64,000 bases of DNA from Rotaria sp. Silwood1 (taxonomy: Eukaryota; Rotifera; Eurotatoria; Philodinida; Philodinidae). Position numbers and translations under genes: made by a program. Positions 31,429 through 45,162 of the stretch are shown in pieces. The stretch lies in contig CAJNOP010000131.1 in assembly GCA_905250075.1 (NCBI GenBank), forward strand, positions 124,001 through 188,000, written 5' to 3'. Numbering within the stretch: position 1 is the first letter of the stretch; every line of letters begins with the position of its first letter. A model generated the notes under the pieces. That model had not been told where the DNA came from, did not search any database, and saw only the letters and a list, made by a program, of their open reading frames with translations.

Positions 31429-34400
31429 ATGAATTCAACAACAAATATTTCATTATTAACAACATTAAACTGTTCATTAAAAGATCGTGTTTATACATCA
31501 GATTATTTATTTTTTAAATTACTTTATGGGACATATTTACGTTTACTTATTGGGCCAGGTATATTACTTAATACACTTTGTCTTTTTGTTCTTTCACGTC
31601 CAAGATTATCAAATAAATCAACAACTATTGTCTTTTTACGATTTCTTGCAATTTTTGATATTTTGGCCATTACACTCAAATATATTCGAGCTGAAATTAA
31701 TTATCAATCACTTGAAAAACAAAAAGATATTATGATAATAACACCTGTATTTTGTAAAACACTTTATGTATTTATGAATGCATGCATTTCAATAGCTATG
31801 TGGACTATCGTCTTAATGAGTTTGTAAGTAATTCAACATACAATAGAAATTCATGATCTATTATTTTGTTTTAGAGATAAAGCTGTAGCTGTCAGTTATC
31901 CACTCAAATCTGGTATATGGGTAACACCAAAACGAGCATTTTATGGGTGTTGTTTTATAAGTTTTATACTTTTAATGGCTAATTTATATTTTATTAGATT
32001 ATCGGGTGTAGTTCTAGGAAAAAATAATAATAATAAAATATATTGTGGATTAATTAAAGATTCTTTGATAATTGATGTTACTACAGCTTCGATTTTACCT
32101 ATTAGTAAGTAGTATTATTGATTACATAAGCTACGATATTTATTCGTTTGTTTTTGTTAATTATATTATTTCTATGACATATATTTGAAGTGAACAAATT
32201 TTTTACATAATGATTCGAAGTCAGTCTAGATATGGATATTAATCTGTAATACTAAAGAATTTTATAAATTAAATAGAATAGTTATAGATTAACAGAAATA
32301 ATCTATAAAGATAAGTTTATATATATATATATGTCGTGTTGTAGTTATTCAACATTAACTAAACAACAAATAATAACCATTTGATTGATAATATTATAAA
32401 CAAAATGTATTATTTTCGTTAATTTTTTCATTTTAATAATGTAAAGTTAAGTATGATAAGAATAAATAAGAGTTAGAAAATCTATTCAAAAAACTAGAGT
32501 ACTACATTGTGTCGATAATTTAGATTTTTGTAGTAAGGTTCTGATGAGAAGACATACTACAGTTTATGAAATTGGACCTTAAAGTAATGTTCTAATTTGA
32601 AATATTACTCAAATTGATAGGTAATATGAATAATTGTTTACGCAAGAATGAATTTAATTATCATTGAGATCATATTCATGCCAAGGAATGCAGCAGCATC
32701 AATTTAGTTAATTTACTAATTTAAAAATGTGTTTTAAAAATATTTTTGTACCAACGCCATATAGATAAATTCACTAAAACGCTTAAATAACAGCATATAT
32801 CAAGTTGGCATATGAAGCTTAATGATTTGATAATTAGTAGATAAGAAAATGACAATGATATGGAATGTGAAAAAATAATAGATTTCGGGAACTTATTTAT
32901 TAAATTTGTTAGATATATCAAAAAGTTGAGGCTTATTTTTTTGATAGCATATCGTAAATCGTAATGAAATCTTTATCTTCATTTCTTTTTTCTATTAGAT
33001 AATTATATAAATGTTGAAATTTTAATAAAATTTTGCAAGATATTAAAAACGTATTTCGGAAAGCTTCAAGTTCTCGATGTTTTTCAACAATGGCTACATT
33101 ATGATTATTATTTGTTGTTAAGATGATGTTTGATAACTTCAATATGACATATATATACATAATCAAATGAAAAAAATCTATTGACATAATTGATATTATT
33201 ACTATATGTTATAACTTTAGCTTTAAAATTGATTTTTTTCTTTTCATTTGTACACTAAGTTTTATTTATGAATGTACAAGTCGATGAATAATAGGACTAA
33301 TGTTTGTGCTGACATTTGACTGTCAAAAAAGCATTTTATAGGTTATAGTGTAATATCATGGTAAACTCCGATACATAAGTAATAATAGAATATTCAATAG
33401 AAATGAGTAGTATAATTGATTCTCATAGTTATCGTATGTTAGAAAATTTCATGAATTTAAATCGATTTATTACAATTCTTTTCAGGACAAAAAAATTTCA
33501 TTTTCAAAGTAATCTTTCAATGTTATTAAAAGACATTATACCTGGAGCCTTTTTTTCTTTTGTTGTTGATATATGTAATTAAAACAAGTTATTATTTCCA
33601 TAGTTATCAATGGTATTCGAACTGTTACTGACATAGTATATAACTAAACATTATCAAAATTGTAAATTTTTAATCTACTAATAATACTTTAGACCGTTTG
33701 GTATGTTATTCTTGAAAAATTAACGTACAAATTAAGTTGAAATGAATGTTTTTCTAGATTTATAATTGTAGAAAAATTTTTTCATGTATGTTTGAACTAA
33801 TTTCAATAATAAAATGTTAGCTATTACATCAATATAATTAACTAATGTAATATTGTACTTGTAGCATGATGAGTTGGGATTATTAAAATTTTTTGAAATA
33901 TTAAGCTCAATAAGCTATACTTTAGCATAGAATGTTCTAATGATGTTAAAGATATTTTTGTATTGGTTAGATCTATTTATTTTTCTTCACCTTCATAGAA
34001 CACTGTACACTAACTATAATAAGTCTTAGATTGAGTAAAACTAATGTTTATATGATCGGTAGAATCTAATCATATTATTTAAGTACTTTATAAACAAGAA
34101 AGACAACTTTTAAAATTTTGAAGAATGTGTTAAATCTCTTCACATATTTGAATTTGATTGTTTCGAAATACTTGATTGTAAAGATTGAAAATATATTTAT
34201 ATTACTATATTAATATACTTATATTTAATCATGTTATTCTCTGCCCTGTAAGAAAACTGAATATTATATAAACCATTTAAAAGATTGAAAGATCAACTAG
34301 ATTAAATACTCTCGTTTTAGTTTTTAACAGTTATATTCGTATGTATTTTCAATGCTCTAATTAAATAATTAGTCTGTTGAGTTTATATAAAGAGGATATA

Positions 34401-36891
34401 GCAATTTTCTTCTAATAGAAGTCATGAATCATTGTTGTCCGAAACAGATAGACATTGCCAATGTTAATTCTTTATATTTGCCTCATTACAATATTTAGAG
34501 TTCATATGTTAATCATTAGTAGGAAATCATTATATTAGAGATACTTTGGAGAGATTTAAATTTCGATTAACATCTATACTTATTCTCAAAACAGAAACAA
34601 TTTCTCTCTAGAGAAAATTGATAAACTTAGCAAATAGAGATATGTAAGATAATATTGTAATAATATAGTTACTATTTATAAATATTTCCTTACTTATTTC
34701 TTATTCATATTTTTTCTAAATGAATATCTAGTTAATTCTAAATACTATTTCATAAATATTTATAGCTATTTAAATATTATCCCTTGGTTATCGTTCATTT
34801 TTTAGTTGAAAATATTGCAATTTAATGTTTTGCTTGCTTATGTTGATAAAAGAATAGACAAAAAAAATGGATATTGTATATGCAGCATATTTGTTACTAT
34901 TTTATTTTTCAATAACCATGATTAATTTTCAAATGATCAACATCTTGTAAAAAAACGATAACAAACATTTTAAATATCAAAATTTATCAGAAACATATTA
35001 GATCGTACAAAAAAAATGTCACAAATCTATGATTATGATATTCGATCAATGAGTTTTCAATGAACTCCTATCGAAAACTTCTCGTGTTACATGATCTAGA
35101 ATTTTATTAAAAGTTATATCTTTTCAAAAGCTATGTAAGAACTTTGATCAAGATAAAAATGTTTCAATACAGAGAAACAAAGAATTCATGGAAATATTTA
35201 TTTACGTGTCTTAGTGAAAATTATATCTCGATATATTTTTTTCAATTGATGAAATTATTCAGAAATTAAAATAAAATTTTGAATAAATGTACAATGTTCT
35301 CTTCATTGATAGAGTATTCTAATAAAAACTCTAAAAGAATTTGAATTTCTATTGAGATTAGACTAGACTAGCAAAATTTTGGATCAAATCTCTTCAAGAT
35401 TTGAGACATTAACTTTAGATCAAAATTCGAAAATGTAAGTGTTCTGAAAACTTCGAATCTCAAGAAAATAGACATATTATAACTCCGATAACTTACAAAG
35501 AAACATTTCTAACTATGAATTGAAGTTCATAGTTTACTTCTACCGAGAGACTGTATACTTTAGTAGAATGTCGTGATTTTCTTAGAAACATTAAGAAAAT
35601 TGAATTTCGACTTGAACTTTTGCATAAGAACACATCTTAACGAGAATAGTTTATTGAAAAAGTTTCAAATTTTTTAATTGCTTATATCCTAAGTTACATT
35701 TATGATAAAATCATATGTTTTAAGCTATTTTTATAAACCATGACAAAAGTTCGACATTCTAATTTTTCAATTTGATATTCAATATTCTGTTCGCCTAATA
35801 TTCCTGAGAATGACTACAGTATCTCATCAGCAATAAGATATTATCCTGAACTGTTTTTATATTTTTCATAGTTCATTAGAACCTATCCGATGCCAATAGC
35901 TCCAATTCAAAATTAATTTGATATTTAAAAACGTTTTTTTTCGATAGTTGTTTCCAATAAAAACTCAAATTCATTTAGAGTTTTTATTAGAACATTGTAT
36001 AGCATCTATAGATAAAAGAAAGTCATTGAAACTGAAAGAAAATATTCAAAGAAATTGTCTCATATGTTAATTTACTCGTATTGCTATTTAATTTCGGATT
36101 TTAAAATTTAATATATATATATATTGTTAGGTTTAATCACACTTATTAATATTGTTATTGCTGTTACTGTGAATTGTGTTTCTCATACATCATTGGATTT
36201 ATATACAACTAAGAATAAAATAGAGTTACAAAGTTCATCAAGCGATTTTATAAAAAAAGGACTTATATCAACGAAATATCGTATTCGATTCTCAGAAAGT
36301 TCATCATCAACAACAGATAGAAGTCAAGCAATGAAACGACGTATAAGTGCACAAGTAACACGAATGCTTTTAGCTGTTACATTATCATTAATTATATTTA
36401 ATATTCCAAATACAATTGTATTTCTTTATACAAGAATTAATGATCATCGATCATTATTCAAAAATCGTCAATGTTTTGAAGTTAGTGATAATGATATTAA
36501 ATTATATAAAAAAAATTTTTATTTAAGTGTTATACAAGATATATTATCTGATTTACCACATATTGTAAATTTTTTTCTTTATTGTTTAGCTGGAAAAAAA
36601 TTTCGAAGTATTTTTTTAAATGAAATTCATCATTGTTGTATTAGAACATATTTAATTAGAAAAAAACAAAGATATTTTACTCAAAATGGTAGTATTATTA
36701 ATGGTGATTTAAGTTATCCAGCAGGTTTTAATTCAAGTCAAAGACAAATATTATATGGAGATACTTTATCAAAATTGAAGAAGACAACTAATGCTTCATT
36801 TAATACTTTAACAAATAAATTAATTTTCAATGATGAAAATCATAATGAATTCATAAATGAAAATGAAAATTTTCTGTCAGGACAATATTAA
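31429..36891 (+). CDS. Rhodopsin-like G-protein-coupled receptor, 461 aa, 3 exons
   Basis: Exons 31429-31823, 31875-32104 and 36131-36891 join in frame. N-terminal ectodomain has glycosylation sites (NSTTN, NCS). TM1 is near LRLLIGPGILLNTLCLFVLS, with the conserved Asn. TM2 is FLRFLAIFDILAITLKYI with its Asp. C109 of FCKTLYVFMNACIS is the TM3 disulfide cysteine. LDKAVAVSYPLKS stands in the DRY position (D kept, R replaced by K). TM6 is MLLAVTLSLIIFNIPNTIVF and TM7 ends HIVNFFLYCLAGKKFR, a variant NPxxY. A long Ser-rich third loop and a cytoplasmic tail follow. It resembles the peptide-receptor-like families expanded in rotifers (FMRFamide-receptor type); the ligand cannot be inferred. Intron 2 is 4,026 nt. 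A transposon lies directly upstream. Confidence 0.85.
32105..36130 (+). other. 4.0 kb intron 2 of the GPCR gene
   Basis: GTAAGT to TTGTTAG. Very AT-rich; no nested gene seen on either strand. A copy of the dispersed repeat (CATAGTTCATTAGAACCTAT) is at about 35,869. Confidence 0.7.
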
Positions 36892-37333
36892 ACCTATTAT
36901 TTTATTCATGAATATATTAAATATTTTTCTTTTTCATTATTTTGATCTATATGTAATATGATCTTAATTTGATGCTAAATAAATAATAAAAAAAAATAAG
37001 ATACATTGTAATCTTATCAATTTTTTGACATTTATTGTAAGAAAACGAAAAAATGAAATTTTAGTCATATGTCGAACTATTAGATGAAGGTCAAGTTGTT
37101 TTTTTTAGACTGTTTATTTTAGATGTGTGCCATTATAATATTTAACATTGAAATCATTGTTTGTCTTTGTACTTGTCAGTCTTTTCTATTTCTTTCTACT
37201 ACATTTATTCATCTTGTCGAATTACTTATGTCATCAAAATGAAAGAATAGTAGTGTAGATTATACATTTATGATTGTGTTTTAACAGACACTTTAAACAA
37301 GACATACATGTCATTGATCATTCGATCAATACG
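36892..37333. other. intergenic spacer
   Basis: Contains the 3' end of the GPCR transcript (AATAAATAATAAA-type signals near 36,980) and the 5' flank of the next gene. TTTTAACAG ends at 37288, 45 bp before its ATG. Confidence 0.5.
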
Positions 37334-38093
37334 ATGATTAAAGCTACATTTTCAACAAATTCATTTGATCAATTTTTATCTTCTTACGAAGATGATTATG
37401 GTTTGTTATTTGTTTGCATTCTTTTCTTTTTTGATACATTTGAAAGTTAGCAAAAATATTTAATCATTTGTATAGATTTTTGTAAAAAAAAAAAAGTCAT
37501 GAATTGTATATTAAGAAAGTAGTACTTAACACCTCTTCGTACTCTTAATAATCAAGATTTCTGCTTGTCAATGTCGTTGGCTAACGGCAGATTGCTTCAT
37601 AATTTAGTTTGAGAACGATCATGTTGACCTTTTTTTTATTAATTATGCTATACTTTTTCATTTTTTTTTATCTATTTACAGCTTCGATCAATTATAATAA
37701 TGAAATTCACTCGATTCTTGTCTATATTGGTCTCATTACAATTATTCTATGTTTTCTTCTTTTAATAATTTCATTGATTAATAAATGTATGAAAATATTT
37801 CATGATGAAACAATTACAACAACAAAAAGTATATTTATTGAAACATCAAAAAAAAAAAACAAAAAAAAAATATTTCTAATCGATTATTTTCAGTTAAACA
37901 ACAACAAACAAGATATAAACAAAATCAATCTAATTTTTTGATAAATAGACAAACTAATATATCTTCTGTTTCATCTTCATCATTTCTAATTAATTATCAA
38001 TCAAATAATATGTTATCTAGATCTTCATTGTCTACAACACTTCGAATGCTTCAATATAAACAACAAAATTTATCGTCTATTATTCATGTATAA
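37334..38093 (+). CDS. Orphan single-pass membrane protein, 137 aa, 3 exons
   Basis: Exons 37334-37400, 37682-37828 and 37894-38093. Removing the 65 nt intron (GTATAT to TTTTCAG) skips a poly-A stretch and restores a long downstream frame, which supports the model. Residues 1-32 are acidic and would be extracellular (SSYEDDYASINYNNEIHSIL). Residues ~33-57 are a strong transmembrane helix (VYIGLITIILCFLLLIISLI). The remainder is basic and Ser/Gln/Asn-rich and presumably cytoplasmic. Size and topology recall KCNE-type potassium-channel accessory subunits, but the diagnostic post-membrane motif is not evident, so no name is given. It lies just downstream of, and in line with, the GPCR gene. Confidence 0.6.
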
Positions 38094-38241
38094 GTTTATT
38101 TTCATTTAGCACATTGTTTATATAATATTTATTCATGAATATAAATATTTATAAGTATGAGAAAAGATCGAATAATAAATAAGGATAAAATGTAAGAAAA
38201 TACAAAACTCATTTTCGATCAGAAACATCAGTCAACAAAGT

Positions 38242-38662
38242 TATTTAATTAGGGGTGGTGCATTAGCATTAGTATTAGCATTAAATTAATGCTAACACCA
38301 ATATTCTTGTTTTTCGTTCCTAAGAAAAAGTATTTGAATTTGTACTGATTAATGTAAGGTTAGACGCAGTCAACAGCCCTGATTAATTCCATTACTTTTG
38401 TGTTACAATTTTAATATAAAAACATTGTAACTAATAATAAGTTAATGCTTAATATAGTATTAATTTATATCAGCTACAATACTTTTATATTAAAATTGTA
38501 ACATAAAAGTATTGGAATTAATCAGGACTGCTGGCTGCGTCTAACCGTACATTAATCAATACATATTCAAATACTTTTTCTTAGGAATGGAAAACAAGAA
38601 TATTGGTGTTAGCATTAATTTAATGCTAATACTAATGCTAATGCACCACCCCTATATTTAAT
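38242..38662. mobile_element. hAT-type palindromic MITE, 405 bp, with 8-bp target duplication
   Basis: The element spans 38250-38654. It starts TAGGGGTGGTGCATTAGC and ends with the reverse complement of that sequence. It is flanked by perfect copies of TATTTAAT (38242-38249 and 38655-38662). The whole body is a near-perfect palindrome with arms of ~190 bp around AT-rich centre sequence. An 8-bp duplication and a (T/C)AGGGGTG-like terminus point to hAT. No coding capacity. Confidence 0.85.
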
Positions 38663-38933
38663 ATTTAAACGAGCGATATTATGTTTTCGCTCGACTTTTC
38701 TCTAATAACATACTCGATGAATTATTTTACGTCAGTGTTTATCAATTGATCCGTATTTATCTTCCATTAATAGTATATAATTTTTTTTTTTTCATATGAT
38801 TAATTCTTGTGAACATTTTGACCTAGCAGTAAACATAAAAATAGAACATAAAAACCTTGATAAGTTATCCATAATACTGATCGATGATTACAATGAAAAT
38901 AATCAAACATGAATTGAAACAACAGTGAAGACC

Positions 38934-39042
38934 TGGGTGCTTGTTCACTTTAAACATATTCCATACACCAATCCGCGTATTTAACGCTCACACATCAAAG
39001 AGTGCGGGTGAGAGCATATGTCGAAAGTGAACAAGTACCCCA
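38934..39042. mobile_element. ~110 bp inverted-repeat element
   Basis: GGGTGCTTGTTCACTTT on the left pairs with AAAGTGAACAAGTACCCC on the right. The interior continues to pair partly (AACATATTC with GCATATGTC). Small MITE or hairpin-forming relic; no clear target duplication. Confidence 0.55.
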
Positions 39043-42000
39043 TTTTTACTGAAAACATGAATATACAAAAAGCCTACAGAATACCATCGAAATGTCTATA
39101 CTTCAGCGCGTATCTGATGGATCCATCTTGAATTTTTAGGTATTTCAGAATGATTGATTATTGTTTTTTTCAAAGTTTTTGAAAATAAATATTTTACTTA
39201 ATAACAATAGTGCAACTGACGACTATTGTGTACTTGTTAGGACTCTGAACTCCGAAATCTTCATTAGCAAAACAGATGAGATCATATTTTCAGCACTACA
39301 GAACTGTGAGTGAAGTTACAATTTCATGATGAAAGGTCGATAATTACTCGTGTATTACCTTACAAACAACACACAAATCAATAAACAATTTTTTTTGCTA
39401 TTTTTCTGTCAAACACAATAACTGTCTTTATTTGTTAAGATTTCACTAGAAAGACTTTTCTGCATGCTTTGAAGTTCTTAGGATACGGTAAAAATCTAGC
39501 TGTGTTTATTCAATCATTTAGCATTGAGACTGATATTGCTGATAATTAAATTCAAATTGTCCTAGATAATTTATAATCTGGATATCTTGATTACCAAATC
39601 GTTGCAATCTTAAGAATATAATCTTTCTATAATATGTATTATAGAAATGTCTGCAACAGAAAGATATTTATGTTAGTGTTATTCACATGCAGCTCTGCAA
39701 AATCCATATAAATAACTTTCACCAACAGCCAAATTTTGACGAGTGATGCTCATTAAGAATTGCTTTATATGGATTTTATTAAAAAAATATACTGTCACCA
39801 AAAATAAAATGATTCGAACTTCTACTAACATCCAGAATCTCTTTTATATTGTACACAAATATCCCACATTACCTTGACTAACATCTACTGAAAAATTTCA
39901 ATCTACTGATTGATATATCATTGAAATACATACTGAAGTTTATTTATCTTGCAAGTACGCCTAAATATGAGGAAGAAGTCTAAAAACAGGCACAAATGTA
40001 TGACCACAAGGAATATAAAAATAGGAACGTGGGATTTTATGCAATTGATTTATATAAACAATTCAATAGACTTAAATTTAATTTTCTAACAGCAAAAGAA
40101 CGTCTAGGTATTAGTGAAGATAAGTTGGGTGTTATCAGTTTGTTAATAAAGACTTTTTGTATATTAATAGGTGTCTTTAGATATTTTTTGGTCGATTTCA
40201 TTTATTTTTTGGGAAAAATTGTTAGAAAAAAAGTAATTTGAAGATGGCACTTATTCGTGTCAGAATCTAGAATATGGACATTTGTGAATTTTACTGAAAG
40301 CAACTTATACACAGTTTTGCAAATTTGACTATTACTAGTGTCAGTATAAATTACGAATATCCATGACAGATTGGTTTTTGTTATTCCGTGAATCTCTAAA
40401 GCCATACAAAACGATTTTCTCGATTAAAACTCGACAAATGAAGACATTTATTACATGTGGCAGAACATTAACAAAAAGTTAGGTTGCCTGATTTATGTTT
40501 TGTTTTGAAGGTAATCTATGAATAATTATTGACCTTTCAGGGTGAAATTATAGCTCAACTCATGATGTTCCATTGCTCAAAATATGATGTCCTTTGTTTG
40601 AATTATGGAGACTTCAAACTCCTGATAAGCTTGTGATAGTCATCCATGCACCATTTTCATTCAGTGAAGTGTTTCTTTCTAAAAAATTCTAGAAAACAAC
40701 GACCCAGAATTGTGAAACATAGTTTAAAAATTTTAGATAGTTCAAACAAATACTTTCTAAGTTATTCACCGTTCAATAGTATTGTATGATTTCTTGCATA
40801 TCTATGTTTGAAGTAAAAGTGTGAGATAGAATATGAGACCTACAGACCATTATATATGTCTGACAGACAGTAGCAAGCAGTCCAAAAGTGAACTTGATAT
40901 GTTGAGAAAGGAAATTTCTAGTTACGATCAAATTTAGGGTCTGAATTGATGAGTAATTTTTCTTAATGCTCATCAATGCACTCGATATACTTCGAAACCT
41001 TTATTGTATATTGGAAAGGCTTAGACCAAAACTTAGGAAGAAAAAAAACGATGCAAGTATGGATGTGGACGAAGAGTTGATCAACATTTACATCCACCTA
41101 AAGATGATAATGTCATTTCTAGAACAAGCTCGAAGCTTCCAATATTTTTCGCTTCACATAGAATATCGTTGTTTTTGATAAACGAATTTCAGTCTTCTAA
41201 GTATTAGAAACTTATTAGATGATTACTAGTTCCATATTTTCTCTAAACAATTTCTGCATTAATCAAAATATTTAAAAATACTTTCATGTAACAATTTAAT
41301 TTGTTAGTTATTTTGAATATGATACTTGAGTTTCTCATTATAAAAAGAATAGACATAAAAATCTCCTACGTAAAGTATATTTAATGCATTACTATTATGC
41401 ATCAGTGGATTGTATATGAAATTCTTAAACAAGAAATTAATATTGATATTTTTCAACAAAATAGAACATTTGAAATGAAAAAAAAACGTACAACAAATAA
41501 GTTTATATGTCAATTTTCGAGAGAATGGATAGAAAAAAAATAGATGATCTGAGACAGAAATCTTTGTCTTAAGAATTACGATAAGCTTTTCTTGAAGTAA
41601 TTTTTTTTCTAGGATTGACACGAAGCATTTACATGAATCGTACATATGTTTTTCTGACCCAATCAAAAATGCCTTCAATATATTCCGATAACTATGAAAA
41701 CAAAAAGTTCTATGTAATTTTCTAAATTGCTCAATAATGGCATCTGAGGATGATGTTATCTGTTAGAAACAGTTTATTAAGAATTCTTTGCCAAATATTC
41801 AACTAGTAACAAAAAATGTGTTGTTTCGATTTGATAAATCATGTTCTTGAAGCATCAAAAAAATAACTTACAATTAACTATTCAAGTATTCTTTTTTTTC
41901 AACTCACTGATGCCATCGCTACTACTTTCTTATTCCAATATCCTCATTACTATAAATATACTAATGTTTGCCTTTTTTTTTCTCTCGGCAATTATATAAT

Positions 42001-43790
42001 GTGTTCTAGAACGTGAACAATGAAAAACGTCATTGAAATAAAATGGAATGTTAGAAAATTCATAATTGTGAGACTTTCAATCATAGTACAAGTAAAAGAC
42101 AATAGAAAAACGATATTAATTGAAATGTATTTTTTTATTTATCTGTATCGACTCGATGATCTCATTTCTTATCAACCTACTTTGGTAATAATAAGCAAAA
42201 ATAAATAAACTAGAGTAATTTGTTCTGAATTTTTTTACATAATTTGTTGTTAACAATATGCATAGCAAGCTCATTGAAAATATCTTAAAATGAGAAACAG
42301 CTAAATAATTTATTCATTGTTGAAATATGTATTAGTTTTAAATTTTTTGCTTTCTTCCTCTCTCAACAGTTGATTACCTTATGATGACTTTTATTAGTCG
42401 CTTAAGGAACCAACAATATATATGAAGTATAGCAATTTCTACCATGTAAGTGATTAAATTGCTACTAGAAAAATACTTTGTGAACGACATATTTAGTATC
42501 AAAACATCTGCATTATATGAATGCTCTTGAATATAAAATAGAATAACACTTTCAAAATCATATTCATTGTTATTCATAGTTTTATTCTCTATCACGGTTT
42601 GTATTAAATAAATCAAATTTTTCTGACAAAATAGTAGAACATAATGCGATATAATAGTCCAAAAATCATTATTCTACAAGGAGTGGAATATTTCAATGCG
42701 ATCTTTTACACTAATATGCTAGCTTTTTCATTAATAATAATGAAGACGACGTTCATAATTCAGATTAATAAAAAGAATCTTTACTAAAACAATTTCTAAA
42801 TGCCACTCATAATACAGTCTAGTTGTTGGACCCATTATTTCGAGTGTTGTTGTGATATGTTGTGTTATTCATCTCAACGTTTTCATACCTTCGTACTTCA
42901 GTTTACTCTAATCATTAAGATCATTGTAAGGATGATGTCACTAGTTTTTTTGTTCTATTTTCCATCTTTCCATAACTATTAACGATTCATTTGGATAGTT
43001 TGCAGGTTAGAAATTATATAATTAATTTTTCCTCATAAAACTCACATTGAACAAAGGTTAGTTTCATCAAAATATGTTCCTTGTCTATTGTTGTAAGTCC
43101 AAGACTAAACTCAAGTAATCTAATATGAAATGTTAGTATACATATGAGATCTGAGGAGGATACTCAATAGAATGCATCGAGTCATTAATCTGTATCGTTC
43201 ATTTTCGGTTATGAAGATAACTAAGATTATTTATAGAAGTGATGGTAGCAGTTTCTTTATTGTTATGAAATTGTACAATAACATTCAGAAACTTTTTGCT
43301 GAAAATTCTGTCATGAATATAAATTATGAACATTTTCTTCAATAATAGTATAGAAATCAATGCATTTTCAAGACAAAAAGGCGGCTTGATAGTCGATTTC
43401 TTTTGAAATTATGACTTTTGATTCACTTTGCAGACCTATTTTCTTTCGAAACTATTCCTTGTAGTAAAATCGATTTTTGTCAAGAACAACATTATTACCT
43501 AATCGACGTTTTTTTTTACGATAAATGTAGTGTGAACATAACATATTCATGTCCATCTCGTTGACAACAACTGTTAGCTTTTGGATGCTAACATTTTTAT
43601 TATTACGCTGTGCTACTGGTAAGAAATACATTTTATTTTTTGCTAACTTCATTACATCAACATTTCTATGTGTGCACAAAATCCTTAGAATCTTTTAACA
43701 CTCACATACAATAAGTTGAAACAATAGTGATCATTATGTAATTCGATAGTGAAATAATCCTCTGACGAGAACATTTGTGCTGCCATCGTA
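39043..43790. other. 4.7 kb without a supported gene
   Basis: AT-rich. Short frames occur on both strands (for example 39996-40241 plus, 41304-41678 minus), but none shows a domain, biased codon use or splice continuity. Confidence 0.5.
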
Positions 43791-43792
43791 GA

Positions 43793-43870
43793 CACTCAGG
43801 ATGTGGATGTGAGTATGAGTGCGGGTCTGCATCTGGCTTGAAAAAATACGTATACCCACACCCAAATTTA
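43793..43870. repeat. Degenerate telomere-like fold-back
   Basis: GGATGTGGATGTGAGTATGA then GTGCGGGTC on the plus strand, followed about 40 nt later by ATACCCACACCCAAA. A weak version of the TGTGGG-then-CCCACA arrangement seen further right. Confidence 0.4.
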
Positions 43871-45162
43871 TATTATAACAATTCTCGTTTATTGCTAATA
43901 GAAAAGAAGGTCATAGTTTTTTATTATAAAAAAGGTCTGCTTACTGGTTTAGGATCTGAAGTACCATGTCTTATGAGAACAACTCGTTGCATTCTGAAAG
44001 TAGACAAAAAAGATCGAAATAAGTCAGTTCAAGGATACCCCTTCCCCCCTCCCCGTCTTTTTCGACCAAAATCTCAATTTCGACTTGAGTATAAGATATC
44101 ATAGCCTCAAATGTTGTATGCAATCAGACACATTAAGCAGCTCTAAACACTTTACTATTATAGAGTTACTGAATTAAAGAAGCTTTTTTTTCATAGTAAC
44201 CATAAGGAATTTTTTTTCTTTTGCTTAGCATATCACAAAACCACTTTTGACATTCCTCTCCAGATTTACAGGGTCCTGAAGGCTAAGATATGAGTTTCGG
44301 CACTGAATCTTGACCTATTTTTCTTATAGAAAAAAATGAAGTGAAACCTTTGAAAAAGCTTAAATTTATCTACGAGAAATACTCTTAGGTATCTGAAAAA
44401 GTTTTCAGCTCAATTGGACCAAGTGTGAGGAGGATCGTAATGAACCAGGATGCGGACTTCTGGAAAATCCTGGTTTTCAATTTATTTCAAATTTATTCTC
44501 CTCAAACACGTATCTCGTAATTTTTGATGCTATATCTGTGTTGAAAATTTCAGTTTGATCAGTAGTACCATCTTCGAGAACCAAAAATGGTCTAAAACGA
44601 GATGGTACCATTGAAAAGTCCGAGTTCTTTCTTTACAGACCCTAATATAGGAATCCTTTTAAATCAACAGCTGAACTGTTTAAAAACGCCACCTCTGATA
44701 TTATAACTAAAGATTATGCATAGAAGGAACAAAGCAGTAACTCGGGTAGAAATTAAAAAAAACAAGCAAAATAAGGAAGATATGAACTGATGAACATTAG
44801 TATGAGAGCACGGTCTAAAGATAAGTTTTTCACTTTCCTTCCTCATCTAGAAATCATTATTGGCACAGCTCTAATATTATCGATAATGGACCACGAAGAA
44901 AAAGCTGAGAATCTTCTTTCTGATAAATTTAGTTCCGTCGAAACAGAATCAACAATCACAATTCTATTTAGTAATTTAAATGAAAAGAATTTTCAAAATA
45001 TTCTACTACAAAAATATAGAGAACTTCGTTACAAAAAACGTATTGGAATGTTTTCCTATTCTTTATTCACACTTCAAAATTCATAGACATTGAGTAGTAT
45101 TAAAAAAATGTTCATGTAATTAAAAAGAAACAGTTAATGTCGACATTTGTATATGTATTCAG
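43871..45162. other. spacer with a possible degraded transposon
   Basis: At about 44268-44641, AGGGTCCTGAAGG and a reversed AGGGTCTGTAAAG face each other around non-coding sequence that includes CAGCTCAATTGGACCAA, similar to a phrase in the element at 49-51 kb. A 66-codon plus-strand frame at 44887-45086 has no recognisable domain. If the NHL gene has an upstream signal-peptide exon it should be here, but I could not identify it. Confidence 0.4.

Noticed and set aside
37847..37941. Apparent frameshift in a poly-A run of the one-TM gene
   Set aside because: A canonical 65 nt intron (GT at 37829, AG at 37893) removes the stretch and restores the frame, so no frameshift is needed.
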